Origin: Climacteris rufus
Lineage: Eukaryota > Chordata > Aves > Passeriformes > Climacteridae
Assembly (NCBI GenBank): GCA_013398175.1
Contig: VZRZ01001068.1
Coordinates: forward strand, 1-64,000
DNA length: 64,000 nt
Direction of reading: 5' to 3'
The position numbers were made by a program, and so were the translations under genes. The notes under the pieces are model-generated. The model was not told where the DNA came from. It saw nothing but the letters and a program-made list of their open reading frames with translations, and ran no database searches. Shown piece after piece: positions 38,360-48,027 of the stretch (positions within the stretch are counted from its first letter, which is position 1; the number at the start of each line of letters is the position of its first letter).

Positions 38360-38800
38360 CAGTTTCCACTAGAAGCAACTCCCTCATCTCAGTGGTCATA
38401 ATCCCATCAGCAGAAAGTGACACCCGGATGTAGACATCAGAGTTTGACAATTCTAGACCCCATCATAAAACCCACATCCAGGCAAGATCCTGAAACTGCA
38501 GCTCTTTCTGGATTTTTTCTTTCTCAAGAGGAAGAAGATCCATTGTGTTCAAATACACAGCCTTTGTGAGGTACTGAATAATTTCCAAAGACATTACAGA
38601 AGACACCAAAGTGAGAACTGAAAACTCTTTAATGAGAGATGAGCTGTGTAACTTTTCCACAACATGGAAAAAGCCATTTTTTTTTCGGAACTGAGTCCTT
38701 CAGCTTCAGAGCACCTTTTCCTAATGAAATAAAAAGCAAACACCACTGTGACTTTTCCTACTTATAAGGCCTGATTGTGATTTCACAGCAAGGTAAGTGC
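38360..38800. other. Non-coding DNA between an LTR and a CR1 tail
   Basis: No gene or repeat recognised. Confidence 0.5.
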
Positions 38801-38802
38801 CT

Positions 38803-38999
38803 TCATATTGAGGGTGGCAGAGTATTGGAATAGGCTGACCAGGGAGGTCATGGAGTCCCCCTTTCTGAAGACATTCAAAACCCACCTGGATGCATTCCCA
38901 TGTAACATAGTCTAGGTGATCCTGCCTTGGCAGAGGGGTTGGACTGAATGGTCTTCAGAGATCTCTTCTAAGCCTCATAATTCTGTGATTCTCTGATAG
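38803..38999 (+). mobile_element. CR1 LINE 3' tail
   Basis: Plus-strand CR1 end. It contains the decoded 'EYWNRLTREVMESPFLKTFKTHLDAF'-type region without an intact frame (GGAATAGGCTGACCAGGGAG, then ATGGAGTCCCC, then ACATTCAAAACCC). The 3' UTR follows with GGTTGGACTGAATGGTCTTC and the terminal TTCTGTGATTCTCTGA. It is severely 5'-truncated, like most CR1 copies, and its 3' terminus looks complete. Confidence 0.9.
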
Positions 39000-39004
39000 T
39001 GCAA

Positions 39005-40630
39005 GAAGAAGTCTGATCTACATTTACAAACATTAAAAATGGGCATGTAAAAATAAAAAGAAGGCATGATAGAGCTTTTATCCACTGACAACTGATTTCT
39101 GTATTTGGCACTGGAGATCTGAACTCTCTGTTATGTTAATGACTGCTTTGATAGGATGTAATCTTAAATTTTCATACTTTTAAAAATCTTTCTGTCCATA
39201 GTCAAGCACAAGCCTGTATTTGTTTTTTATTTAAAGAGGTAAGACCATATCTCTATATGATAAACATAATACAAGTTTTGATTTTGTTTACTGTATTTGT
39301 GTCTGTCTTACACAGTACCTTGCAGGCTATGAATATTCAAGAGATCTTCTAAGCAATTTCAATTAATCCTTCTCTCATGTCATAATCAGAGAAATGGTTT
39401 GCATTTTTTACAGGAAATGGACAGAGTCCCGGATATCCATTGCCTGCCAGAATTTACATTTTCCATTGTTTGGAAGATAAATTGTTCAGGATTTACTACC
39501 AATGTTCCAAACAGGTTGCAATAAATGATACTTTGAATTAGATGTGCCTTCATTTACCATGACCTTTGGATCTCTAAGCACCCTGTTGGAGTTCTGCTGT
39601 TAATATTAACTGAAGCACATGGTTCTTTTTGTTACTCATTAATGGCCCTATTCAACAGAAATTTAATTTCCACAGCTGCCAAGCACTGCAAGCTCCTAAG
39701 GCTGTGCACCGACAGTGTCTAATCCTGGTGCAACTAACAGAATGTCCTTCGCAGAGAGTGAGAGCTTTCTTCAGGGCTGCCATAATACCATCTCAGATGG
39801 CCTTCCACAGCCTTCTCATCTAGATGCAAGAGAGATTCAAGGAGAAGCTCTAAGGAGAAGAATCACATCCAGGTAATAGATGGAACAGTTTCTGGAAGTG
39901 TTGACAGACCTGTCCATTTGGAAAAGGCATCCCGTGGACATTACAGGGTTTTCCAATTATTTCAAATCACAAGTGTGATACCAGCCTGAAATAAAAACAT
40001 TAAACTATATGAAACTTGATGAAGCACACTTTTTATTGAGTGGCTAACAGGTAATAGGAAAGCACGGCAAATTCAATGCTTTCCCTCTTCAATTTTGTCA
40101 AAGGTTATCAAAATTTGATTCTTACTCTTTCCACAGTATGTTTCTCAAGATACAAGACTCACATTTAACTGCAAAGTTTCTAAAACTCAGAAAAAAGGTG
40201 AAGACCTTCTCACAGATACTTCATTTCCATAGCCATTTTACCATTTTATGTTGGATGGTTAATGTGGGGACATGGTACTTGTATGCTAATTTCTAATGTT
40301 GCAAAAGATTTCTCCATATATTGGAGCTTAAGATAAATTCATTAACGATATCTGTTTCTCATGTAACCTGATTTTGACTAAAATTATCAGAAACTCAAAG
40401 AAAGTATTTTGATATAACACTTGTCAAAACATCTGTAGATACAGTTCTTCATATCTTTTACTTTGTCAGTAAAACAGCTTGTGTTGGGGTTAGAGAAAGA
40501 CATTAGATACCAGTTGAGCATCATAATTTATGGAGATGGAATACTATGATAAAAGCAGCACCACCAAGAAAGCCTTTCCAGCCTCCCCAGCCTGTTTTCT
40601 GCCTGTAAAGATGTCTTGAGCCTATCATAA
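39005..40630. other. AT-rich non-coding DNA, no gene recognised
   Basis: Unique-looking sequence. Open frames are at most 64 codons. No RNA gene or transposon recognised. Confidence 0.55.
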
Positions 40631-40633
40631 AAA

Positions 40634-40824
40634 CATTGAATCATAGAATGGTTTGAATTGGGAGAGATTTTAAAGATCATCTAGTTTCAACCATCCTGTC
40701 ATGTGCGAGAACACCTTCCACTAAACCCAGTTGCTCAGAGCCCCACCCAAACTGTCCTTAAACACCTACAGGGATGGACATCCACAACTTTTCTGGGCCC
40801 GTTCCAATGCCTCACCACCCTTCC
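40634..40824 (-). mobile_element. CR1 LINE 3' tail, left part of a split copy
   Basis: The plus strand reads GAATCATAGAATGGTTTGAA, then AAAGATCATCTAGTTTCAACC, then GTTGCTCAGAGCCCCACCC. It continues through the segment antisense to the RT C-terminus. This is the 3' end of a minus-strand CR1. The match stops at CTCACCACCCTTCC. The next CR1 segment, antisense to 'ttcttcctaatatct', is found about 1.2 kb away at 42022, so the copy is split by the insert at 40825-42018. Confidence 0.92.
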
Positions 40825-42018
40825 TGTCAAGGAATATACCTGGTGCAGGCAGCTCAGTTTACAAGCTGCAGATTGAGATGAAGTTTGAGATGCAGCTTGA
40901 GCTCCGGATGGAAGCCCGAACAAGACGCCATGATCTGCCAACACTTTGAAGAAAAGGAGAAATTAAAACAAAGAGTGTCAGCCAGGTCAATGGACATTGA
41001 GAGACACAGCAGGAGCAGAGGAGTCAAGAGGAAGAGCGAGACTTGGACACAGGTGGTCTATGAGAGTATAAAACTCCAGGGGCTCTTTTGCTGGGGATCC
41101 CTCCTCAAAGGTACTAGCTCAGGCTATTTCTGTGTTACCGCATTACGCTGTGCTCGGGTGGCTGCTCAAGGCCACTCAGCGATAGTCTGGGAGTGACCCT
41201 GGTTTCCCGGCTCGCAGCTTCCCTAGACACAGGGCATCCTCTGGCAGCTCCATTAGTGCTGGCTCCTCTGGGGAGAGTGAGCTCCGCGCTGATGTTACGG
41301 GCACAAGCAAGGATAAAGGCCAGACAGAAGGGCTCTGGTGTGATTTCCAACTCTTTTATTTCCCAGCGAGAGTCAGCAGGGAAGGTAGGAGAGGGTCCGA
41401 GGTCCGGGAGAGGTGGCGCGGGGGAGTCCGGTGTCTGGGAGGGGTGGCGCAAGGATCGGGAAGAGCTGAAGGCTTCAGGAACCAGGCAGCGAGCACAGGG
41501 AAAGCAGGGGATTTATCGGGATACAAGCAGGGGAGAGTAATCAATTGGGGTACAGGGATTTACATGGAACCAATGGAGAACTGAACAGCAATGAAGCTTC
41601 CAGAACATAACCTTACACAGAACATGAAGTAATGCCTTAATTAACCAATAAACAGAAAGATGTAAACAACTCTGGGGGTGAGCCAGAAAGCTCACCCTGA
41701 CAAGGGAGTGTGGCTCAGACAGGGGCTGAGTCCACCAGTCCTGAGCGTGTGATGCTGTGACTTTTGCCACATACACTGCCACAACTGTACTGTGAACAAA
41801 CTGCTTTATGGAATGAGACATGTGAGACTTTGTTAGGATGAAACCTGGTCTGACTGTGTGAGTAGGGTGTATGGGGAGCCATGCAGGGACTTCTCAGGTC
41901 ACTGGAGCCACTCGTTGCAAAGGGGCTTTGGTCCCATCAGTGAAAGTCTCTGGCCTTGGGATTATTACTGCCGGCGAGTCTTGTGAATGGTCAGAGTGGG
42001 AAGTTTCATTAATATTCA
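40825..42018 (-). mobile_element. LTR-like insert inside CR1 (GC-richer, CpG-bearing)
   Basis: About 1.2 kb separates two segments of one CR1 copy. It is much richer in G, C and CpG than the surroundings, most clearly at 41150-41520. Features on the minus strand are in LTR order: CCAAT (ATTGG at 41544-41548), then a TATA-like GATAAAT (41511-41517), then AATAAA (TTTATT at 41355-41360). The plus-strand start TGTCAAGG would be a CA end for a minus-strand LTR. A target-site duplication is not clear, and about 15 bases of CR1 appear lost at the junction, so the exact ends are uncertain by some bases. No gag or pol motif was seen. Frames of 100-115 codons here are on both strands and have no known domain. 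Confidence 0.6.
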
Positions 42019-42019
42019 T

Positions 42020-42300
42020 AGTATAATATCTAATCTAATCCTACTGTCTTTTTGTTACCCCCTTGTCTTGTCACTACATGCTCTTGTGAAAAGTCCCTCT
42101 CCAACTTCCTTGTAGGTTCCTTTCAGGTACTGGGAGGCTGCAATTAGGTACCTCAAAGCCTTGTCTTTTCTAGGCTGACCAATCCCAGCTCTCTCAGCCT
42201 TTCCTCATAGGAGAGGTGCTCCATCTCCCTAATGAACTTGGTAGCACTCCTCTGGACTTGTTCCAACAGGTCAATGCCCTCCTTGTGCTGCTCCTTACCT
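42020..42300 (-). mobile_element. CR1 LINE, RT C-terminal part (right part of the split copy)
   Basis: The CR1 match resumes with TAATATCTAATCTAATCC and continues with CACTACATGCTCTTGTGAAA and TCATAGGAGAGGTGCTCCAT. Translated on the minus strand it gives LLEQVQRSATKFIREMEHLS followed by the EERLRELG segment. At about 42300 the match jumps directly to the endonuclease region, so the central RT has been deleted. Confidence 0.9.
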
Positions 42301-42990
42301 GACCCATATCCCTCAGCCCTGTGAACTCCACCACTGCATTATCACTGCAACCCAGGCTGCCTCCCATCTTGATAACCCTAATTAGCTCGCTTAGGTTTGT
42401 GACCAACAGACTCAGTAACATAACCCTCCAGCAGGGCTCTCTATTACCTGGGTCAGTAAGACACTTTCTATGTATTCCAGGAGTCTCCTGGGTTGCCTAC
42501 AGCTTGCTCCACTACACTTTCAGCAGATATTGGGGTGGTTGAAGTTCCCCAGCAGGGCAAGGGCCTGTGAGTGTGATGCCCCCTGTAGCTGGAGCAATAA
42601 GATCTCAATAGGCTCCTTTGGTGAGGGGCCTGTAGTGACACAAACCACAAAGTTCCCTTTGTGGCCTTAAACTCTGTTTTCTTACCTGCAGGCTTTTACC
42701 TACTCATGGCTGTTCTTCAGAGACAGCTCTTCACACTCAATCCATCTCTTGATGTACAGGGCAATCCCTCCATCTCTGCTTCCTTCCCTGTCCCTTCTGA
42801 ACAGGTTGTAGCCATGGCTCCAGTCATGGGATTCATCTCACCAGGTTTCAATAATAGCAACAAGGACATAGCTTTGCAGCAGCATTGTGGCTTATAGTTC
42901 CTCCTTTTTGTTGCCAAGGCTGCATGCACCAATGTAGAGGCACTTCAGCTGGACTATTGGCCATGTTGTATTCCTAGAAGAACATACATT
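42300..42990 (-). mobile_element. CR1 LINE, AP-endonuclease domain remnant
   Basis: On the minus strand the decayed translation runs through segments of the CR1 apurinic-like endonuclease. These are LKCLYIGACSLGNKKEEL (about 42945-42890), ETW-DES-HDWS-GYNLFRRDREG (about 42855-42795), GGIALYIK, then LALLGNFNHPNIC (about 42565-42525). The block ends with GGSLGCSDNAVVEF (about 42365-42325). Frameshifts and stops interrupt it throughout. This domain nicks target DNA for target-primed reverse transcription in live elements. The copy is non-functional. It joins the RT C-terminal part at about 42300 with the middle of RT absent. Confidence 0.85.
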
Positions 42991-43029
42991 GATTCTTGTT
43001 GAGATAATCCTCTGGTGTTTCCCTGTTGG

Positions 43030-43300
43030 CTCCTGTTACTTCAGGAGTCCCTGGCCATTTTTCTAGTACTCCTGTTCCACACCTGTCCTCCATCATTTCT
43101 CAAAGGCAACTTCCACATATTCTGCTTAGACCACGTCACTAAGGATATTATGAAGAAGTTTATCAGACCAGGCAATTTGAAAACATCTAATTTATCTAAG
43201 TGGTCTCTTATCTGTCTTTTCCAGAGTTCAGCTTGAACCTTTTTCATTGGTATTGTTTTAGTCATCCTGACTGACCTTTTTGTGAAGACTAAATGTAACA
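43030..43300 (-). mobile_element. CR1-like RT N-terminal remnant, out of order
   Basis: The minus-strand frame at 43301-43041 includes RQIRDHLDKLDVFKLPG. This resembles the CR1 RT entry region, where the family has a DHLxxLDVxKSxGPD run followed by MHPRVLREL. In a normal CR1 this lies downstream of the endonuclease. Here it lies upstream of it on the same strand. It is therefore either a separate CR1 insertion, a tandem arrangement or a rearranged piece. The frame is degraded after the LPG motif. Confidence 0.6.
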
Positions 43301-43304
43301 AGGT

Positions 43305-43904
43305 GTATCTATCATGTGATGGTTTTCAATTTGGGAAGGGAAAGGGTTTCCTTTTCCCTTCAACTGCCTTTTGTCAATAACAGTTTTGGGAAACTTACAA
43401 TTAACTCGTCTCAAAATGTTTTCCTTCTACCCTTGACATTTTCTGTTACTTAACCTCTTTCTGCACCTTGCTTTTCTGATGTTGTTACTACATATTCACA
43501 TTATACTTCTTTTCCATTAGACTGTCAAAAAAGTTTGTATTTTGTGTTTAGTCTTTCCTTGAAGTCAGTAAAACTGCCATGACTTGGCCTTATTTACCTT
43601 ACCTATCTGCCCTATTCTTTGTTCATCCAATTTTCATCCTGTGTGACCTTAAATAACAATTCAGAGAGCTAATTGAAATGTGTTTTCTGGAAGGTCATAA
43701 TCTATATTTTGATTTCTTTTTCTTCCCTTCCCAAGGATCATAAAATCTCATTTCAGTTTCAGCTATTTTCAGTTCAAAACCTCAGACAGTTTCAGCTTTG
43801 ATTCACCTCTCTCTATTTGTTGCATCCACGTTTTTTAGCAAAAGAAAGCTTTCACCTCTCAGTTCCTGTATTCTGTTGAACAGCCTGGGTCTTTACTTGG
43901 ATTT
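43305..43904. other. Non-coding DNA between CR1 and an LTR
   Basis: No gene recognised. A mirror-like GGGAAGGGAAAGGG / CCTTTTCCCTT pair lies at about 43335-43361. Confidence 0.5.
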
Positions 43905-43909
43905 GTTAT

Positions 43910-45035
43910 TGTCATGGGTTGACGGAGGCCAGATGCCAGGCACCCAACAAAGCTGCTCACTCACACTCCTCTAGAGAGAAAATTTGACAAAGGGTTCATG
44001 GTTTGAGATAAGGACAGGGAGAGATCACTTATCAAATACCATCAAGGGCAAAACAGGCTCAACTTAGAGATATGTGGTGAATTTATACAAAGCTCAGTGA
44101 TTTTAAAAATTCACTGACTTTAAAATACACTGATTCAAACAAAATCAGTGCAGGATACAGCGAAGTAAAACAAGCCCTTCAAAACACCTTCCCCGCAATT
44201 CCTCCCTTCTTCCCAGCTCTACTGCTTACCCCAGCGACACAAGGAGACATGGAATGGGGGTTATGGTGAGTTCATCACCCGTCTCTTCTCCCGCTGCTCA
44301 AGGAGAGGAGTTGTTCCCCTGCTGCACTGTGGGATCCCTTCCATGGGAGACAGTTCTCCACGAACTTCTCCAATGTGAGTCCATAGCGCAAGCAACAGCT
44401 CTCTGCAATCTGCTGCAACATGAGTCCATCCCGCGAGCAACAGGACCCCTTGGACTGCTGCAGTGTGGGTCACTGTCACAGGGTGCTGTCCTCCAAGGAC
44501 AGGCTGCTTCAGCCTGGGAGCAGGTCCCTTTCTCCACAGGTCTTCCACAGGACCACAGCCTCCCCTCAGGCATCCACCTGCTCAGGAGTGTCTTCTCCAA
44601 GGGCTGTGGGTGGATCTCTGCATCCCCTTGGACCTCCATGGGCTGCAGGGGCACAGCTGCTTCATCATGGTCTGCACCACAGGCTGCAGGGGAATCTTGG
44701 CTCTGGCACCTGGAGTATCTTCTCCCCCTCCTTCTTCACTGACCTTGGTGTCTGCACAGTTGTTCCACTCACATGTTCTCACCCCTGTTCTTCTGTAGTC
44801 ACAATTAAAACTGAGTAACAACTTTTGTTTTGGTTTTCTTCTTAAATCTGTTATCACAGAGGCATTGCCACCATCTCTAATTGGACCAGCCTCGGCCTGT
44901 GGCATGTCCAATTTTGGGGACACCAGGGATTGGCTCTGCCAGGCATGGTGGAAGCTTCCAGCAGCTTCTCACAGAAGCCACCCCTCTAGCCCCCCCATCC
45001 CCACAACCAAAACCAGGCCATGCAAAACCAATACG
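43910..45035 (-). mobile_element. Solo LTR with 5-bp target-site duplication (ERVL-like), 1.1 kb
   Basis: It starts TGTCATGGG at 43910, and its last bases are CCAATACG. The family usually ends in CAATACA, so the final A has probably mutated. Perfect copies of GTTAT flank it at 43905-43909 and 45036-45040. Read on the minus strand, a CCAATTAGAG motif (about 44878-44887) is followed by AGATTTAAGAAG at about 44843, the CCAAT-plus-TTTAAG promoter layout of this bird LTR family. The U3 part at about 44290-44640 holds degenerate tandem copies of a TGAGTCCAT...GCAACAG-like unit. These repeats keep a 162-codon frame open (44254-44742, plus), which is antisense to the LTR and resembles no protein. No internal ERV sequence adjoins it. 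Confidence 0.88.
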
Positions 45036-45040
45036 GTTAT

Positions 45041-46098
45041 GATCTTTCATTTTCATTTTAATTTTTCACATGGTGCTTCCTACATTTTGTTTTGACAAAA
45101 AAAATCCCCTATATTTCTAACATGTAAATCTGCACCTTGTTTCATAGACCTTGAACAAGTCTAACTGCACATGTACTGAAAAACTCTCAGCAAGCATATT
45201 GCTGTCTTCATGTTAAATATCACACTAGTTTTTTTCCTGAGCAAAACATACACAAGAATTCTAGCATTCCAGTAACAGGTAATTCCACAAAACCCATTAC
45301 ACTAATTAAATGGTGTTTCTGACTATGTATTAAGATTTGCAACTTCTCTTGTTTATAGTCCATATTGTTTCACTTATGTTCTGACATGCAAGACTTTTTA
45401 AAAAACTTTTATTACTTTTGTGAATGAATTAACTCAGTTTTGTAATCTTATCTAAAGATCATTTATGATCATCCACAGTTTAGTCTTACATCCTGTTTCT
45501 TGATCTGCAGTCAAGTAATAGGTCAAAATGTAGAGGGAGTCTCTTCCTACGTTTAGGCAAATCCATTATTGTCCAGTAGCCCATAAGTATCATTGCAAGA
45601 AGTTTTATACTTATCTTAGGAAAATGCTAGTGTAAAATGTTGATCAAATATCTGAGCTCAAGTAACATGGGATGTAAGAGGTGGTTTTGTGCTTCATTTT
45701 TTAAACAAGGTCAGGAGAAATGAAAGGAATACATCTGTTTACCTTTCAAGTAAAGATAAGTGAACATTGAATTTTATTTCTCTATTTAGTTATAAGAAGG
45801 TGTTTTAGAAGTCCTTTTCTTTTTTAGTAAATTCAGTAAAATCTGAGAATGATCCTCCTCTTTGATTATTCTATAGTTGCCTGTTCCATGACTTGCTAAC
45901 CCTTCTTTGAAGCAGCTGTTTTCTGAGATTGTTGGATACAGGGTACTAGAGTAGCCAGGACTCTGACACAGCAATCTGAACAATTCTTTTCTGATGGTAT
46001 TTAGCCTTTTTGTTCATATCTGCATTAGGGGCCCAGCTGCTGTTCTTAAGACTGGATACCGAGCAACATTTATTGTATCTTCACCACGTTTTAGGTAG
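45041..46098. other. AT-rich non-coding DNA between two LTRs
   Basis: No gene, RNA or repeat recognised. Confidence 0.55.
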
Positions 46099-46103
46099 GA
46101 TGC

Positions 46104-46815
46104 TGTCGGAGGTTGGGGGATGTCTTGGAATTTTTTCTCCATCGCTGTTACTAAGTAACAAATAGGCAGATGATTAGGGCTATCAGCTCTTTTGTGAGAG
46201 ACAAAAGGTGTGCCTGGGCGGGGGCAGGTAAGGGAAGAGCCGGCTGTTGGAACAGATGCTCACTCTCCTCAGACACTGGGAAAGAGAGGCTGCTCTTTGC
46301 TTTTGGCTGCGACCAGAGGAGATCCAACTGTGCCCTGTTTTTCTTCTCCTGGCTGGCTAGCCAGGAAAGAGCGAGAGAGGACCGTCTCCTGCCCCTGCTG
46401 CCCTGTTTTTGCCGCTCTGAGCTGCCTGGCTGCTCTCCAGCCTGTCCGCCATTACCAGCTGCCTGAGGCTGACCTGACCCTGCGCCACAGCGCCACCTGC
46501 AGCCGCTCGGGAGTCATCGCACCTGCCCTGCCTGGCCGGGAGCTCAACAGCGCCCCCTGCTGTTTTTTTCGACTGTGATTACACCGCACGGGAAAGTTAT
46601 CTGCTATTGGTTTCTGGTTCTATTTATGGTTGTTTTTATTGTTATTACTTCTTTATAAATACTAGTAAAAAACTGTAATTCCTTTTCCCGTATCTTTGCC
46701 TGAGAGCCCTTGATTTCAAAATTAAATAATTCGGAGGGAAGGGAAAATCACATTCTATGTCCTAAGGGAGGGTTCAACCTCTCTTAGCAGACACCTGTCT
46801 TTCAAAACCGAGACA
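46104..46815 (+). mobile_element. Solo LTR with 5-bp target-site duplication (avian ERV)
   Basis: This 712-bp block runs from TGTCGGAGGTTGGGGG to AAAACCGAGACA. GATGC occurs directly before it (46099-46103) and directly after it (46816-46820). The 3' part contains CTTTGCCTGAGAGCCCTTGA, AATAATTCGGAGGGA and CAGACACCTGTCTTTC, a tail I recognise from a common songbird LTR in plus orientation. A GC- and CpG-rich segment lies at about 46200-46570. The family's polyadenylation signal upstream of CTGTTATTCC appears decayed to GTAAAAAACTGTAATTCC here. The two frames of about 100-120 codons in it lack domains. No viral genes adjoin it. Confidence 0.88.
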
Positions 46816-46820
46816 GATGC

Positions 46821-47462
46821 TGAAGAAGTCAAGCAGTGAGCAGATGAGTACCTAAGTATTATTCTTTTGATATGCAGACAACAAGAAAATTTCACTGCAT
46901 CAAAGACTGGCAACTGAGCACCAGCAGAGCTGATGCACTCCTCAGACCTGGTGGCTACCCAGGTCTCAGGGACAGAAGGGGTAGATAGGCACTCCACAAA
47001 CCAACAGCAGAGGAAGAAAGCAAGATCCTCACATGAAGAGCAGTTGAGACTGCAGGAAATACAGACAAAAACATCAAGTACTGGGTATGATTACCATAAA
47101 TCACACGAAAGACACATACCAAACAAATATTTCAAGGCATTTCAGAGCCCTAAAGCACACGAAAGATATCAATGTCTGCATTACTGAAGTGATCAAAGTA
47201 TTTGATTAAGATGACAGGGATGACAATGAAGAATAAAAACAAGCAGCAAACTGCTTCAGAGAACACTGCATATTGTAAAGTCTCTCTGTCCTAATTGTAA
47301 TTATAAAATCTCCACTTCTTTGACAGTTCTAGAGAAGCATACAAGAATACCTGCACATATGACCAAAACCCAAACATACCAAAATTTCCAGAAACAATTG
47401 AACCTAAGTAATCTCTTAGTGTACCCCTTTCTAGCTTATCTTGTTTGAAGAAAATTAAAGTT
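46821..47462. other. Short non-coding spacer between two LTRs
   Basis: An 84-codon frame at 46933-47187 has no recognisable domain. A short CACACGAAAGA / CACACGAAAGATA repeat (about 47102 and 47156) lies in it. Nothing else is seen. Confidence 0.5.
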
Positions 47463-47468
47463 CTAGAT

Positions 47469-48021
47469 TGTTGCAGTGCCTCTGGGGATGGCTGACAGCC
47501 TGGTCCGGCCCCACCATGCAGGAGCCGCAGGGGCTGGGCCCTCAGCCCCCGCACACTGAGGCAGCCGGGGGTGGCACAGCCCTGGGTTGCCACAGGAGCT
47601 CACCAGGTCCCCACCCGAAAGGGCAGCTCATTGGTTCCTGTGCCAGTGTGGACAGCAGAGTGGCTGGCCCGCGCCCCTGTCAGTCATGGTAATCCTCCAC
47701 AGCGATTGGCTCTCTCCAGACTGCCCTCCCCTCACTTCTGTGCTGTAACAGACACCCCCAACAGCCATTTTTTGTCTTTACCACACCCTCCATGACTCCA
47801 TTAATAAAAACCTGGTGGCAATAAGCGGAAAAGAACCCTTTCTCATCTCTTTACTTCCCTGCTTCAATTAAACCGCTGTGCATGAACTAAGCCTAGACTC
47901 TGTGGGAGCTCTGGTGCAGGCTCAACTCTGTTCAGAGACTGGGTGAAGCCGAAGTCGCTTTTCTCAGGTCACGAGACCGCTGCTGAAGGCTCCGAGTTAC
48001 TCACACTTTTTATCTGTGGCA
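47469..48021 (+). mobile_element. Solo LTR with 6-bp target-site duplication (ERVK-like)
   Basis: The 553-bp block runs from TGTTGCAGTGCC to TATCTGTGGCA. It is flanked by perfect copies of CTAGAT at 47463-47468 and 48022-48027. In plus orientation a TTAATAAAAACC motif at 47801-47812 could be the TATA element. AATTAAACC at about 47867 is the likely polyadenylation signal. The order GC-rich U3, A/T promoter and then R fits an avian class II LTR, which makes 6-bp duplications. Its first half is strikingly GC-rich (47470-47720). The 74-codon frames are LTR-internal. No viral internal sequence is present. Confidence 0.88.
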
Positions 48022-48027
48022 CTAGAT

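Noticed and set aside
41067..41073. Plus-strand TATAAAA as evidence for a plus-oriented LTR
   Set aside because: No plus-strand polyadenylation signal follows at a suitable distance. The minus-strand CCAAT, TATA-like and AATAAA series is more coherent.
44254..44742. 162-codon open frame, the longest in the window
   Set aside because: It lies wholly inside an LTR, antisense to it, in degenerate U3 repeats, with overlapping open frames on both strands and no recognisable domain.
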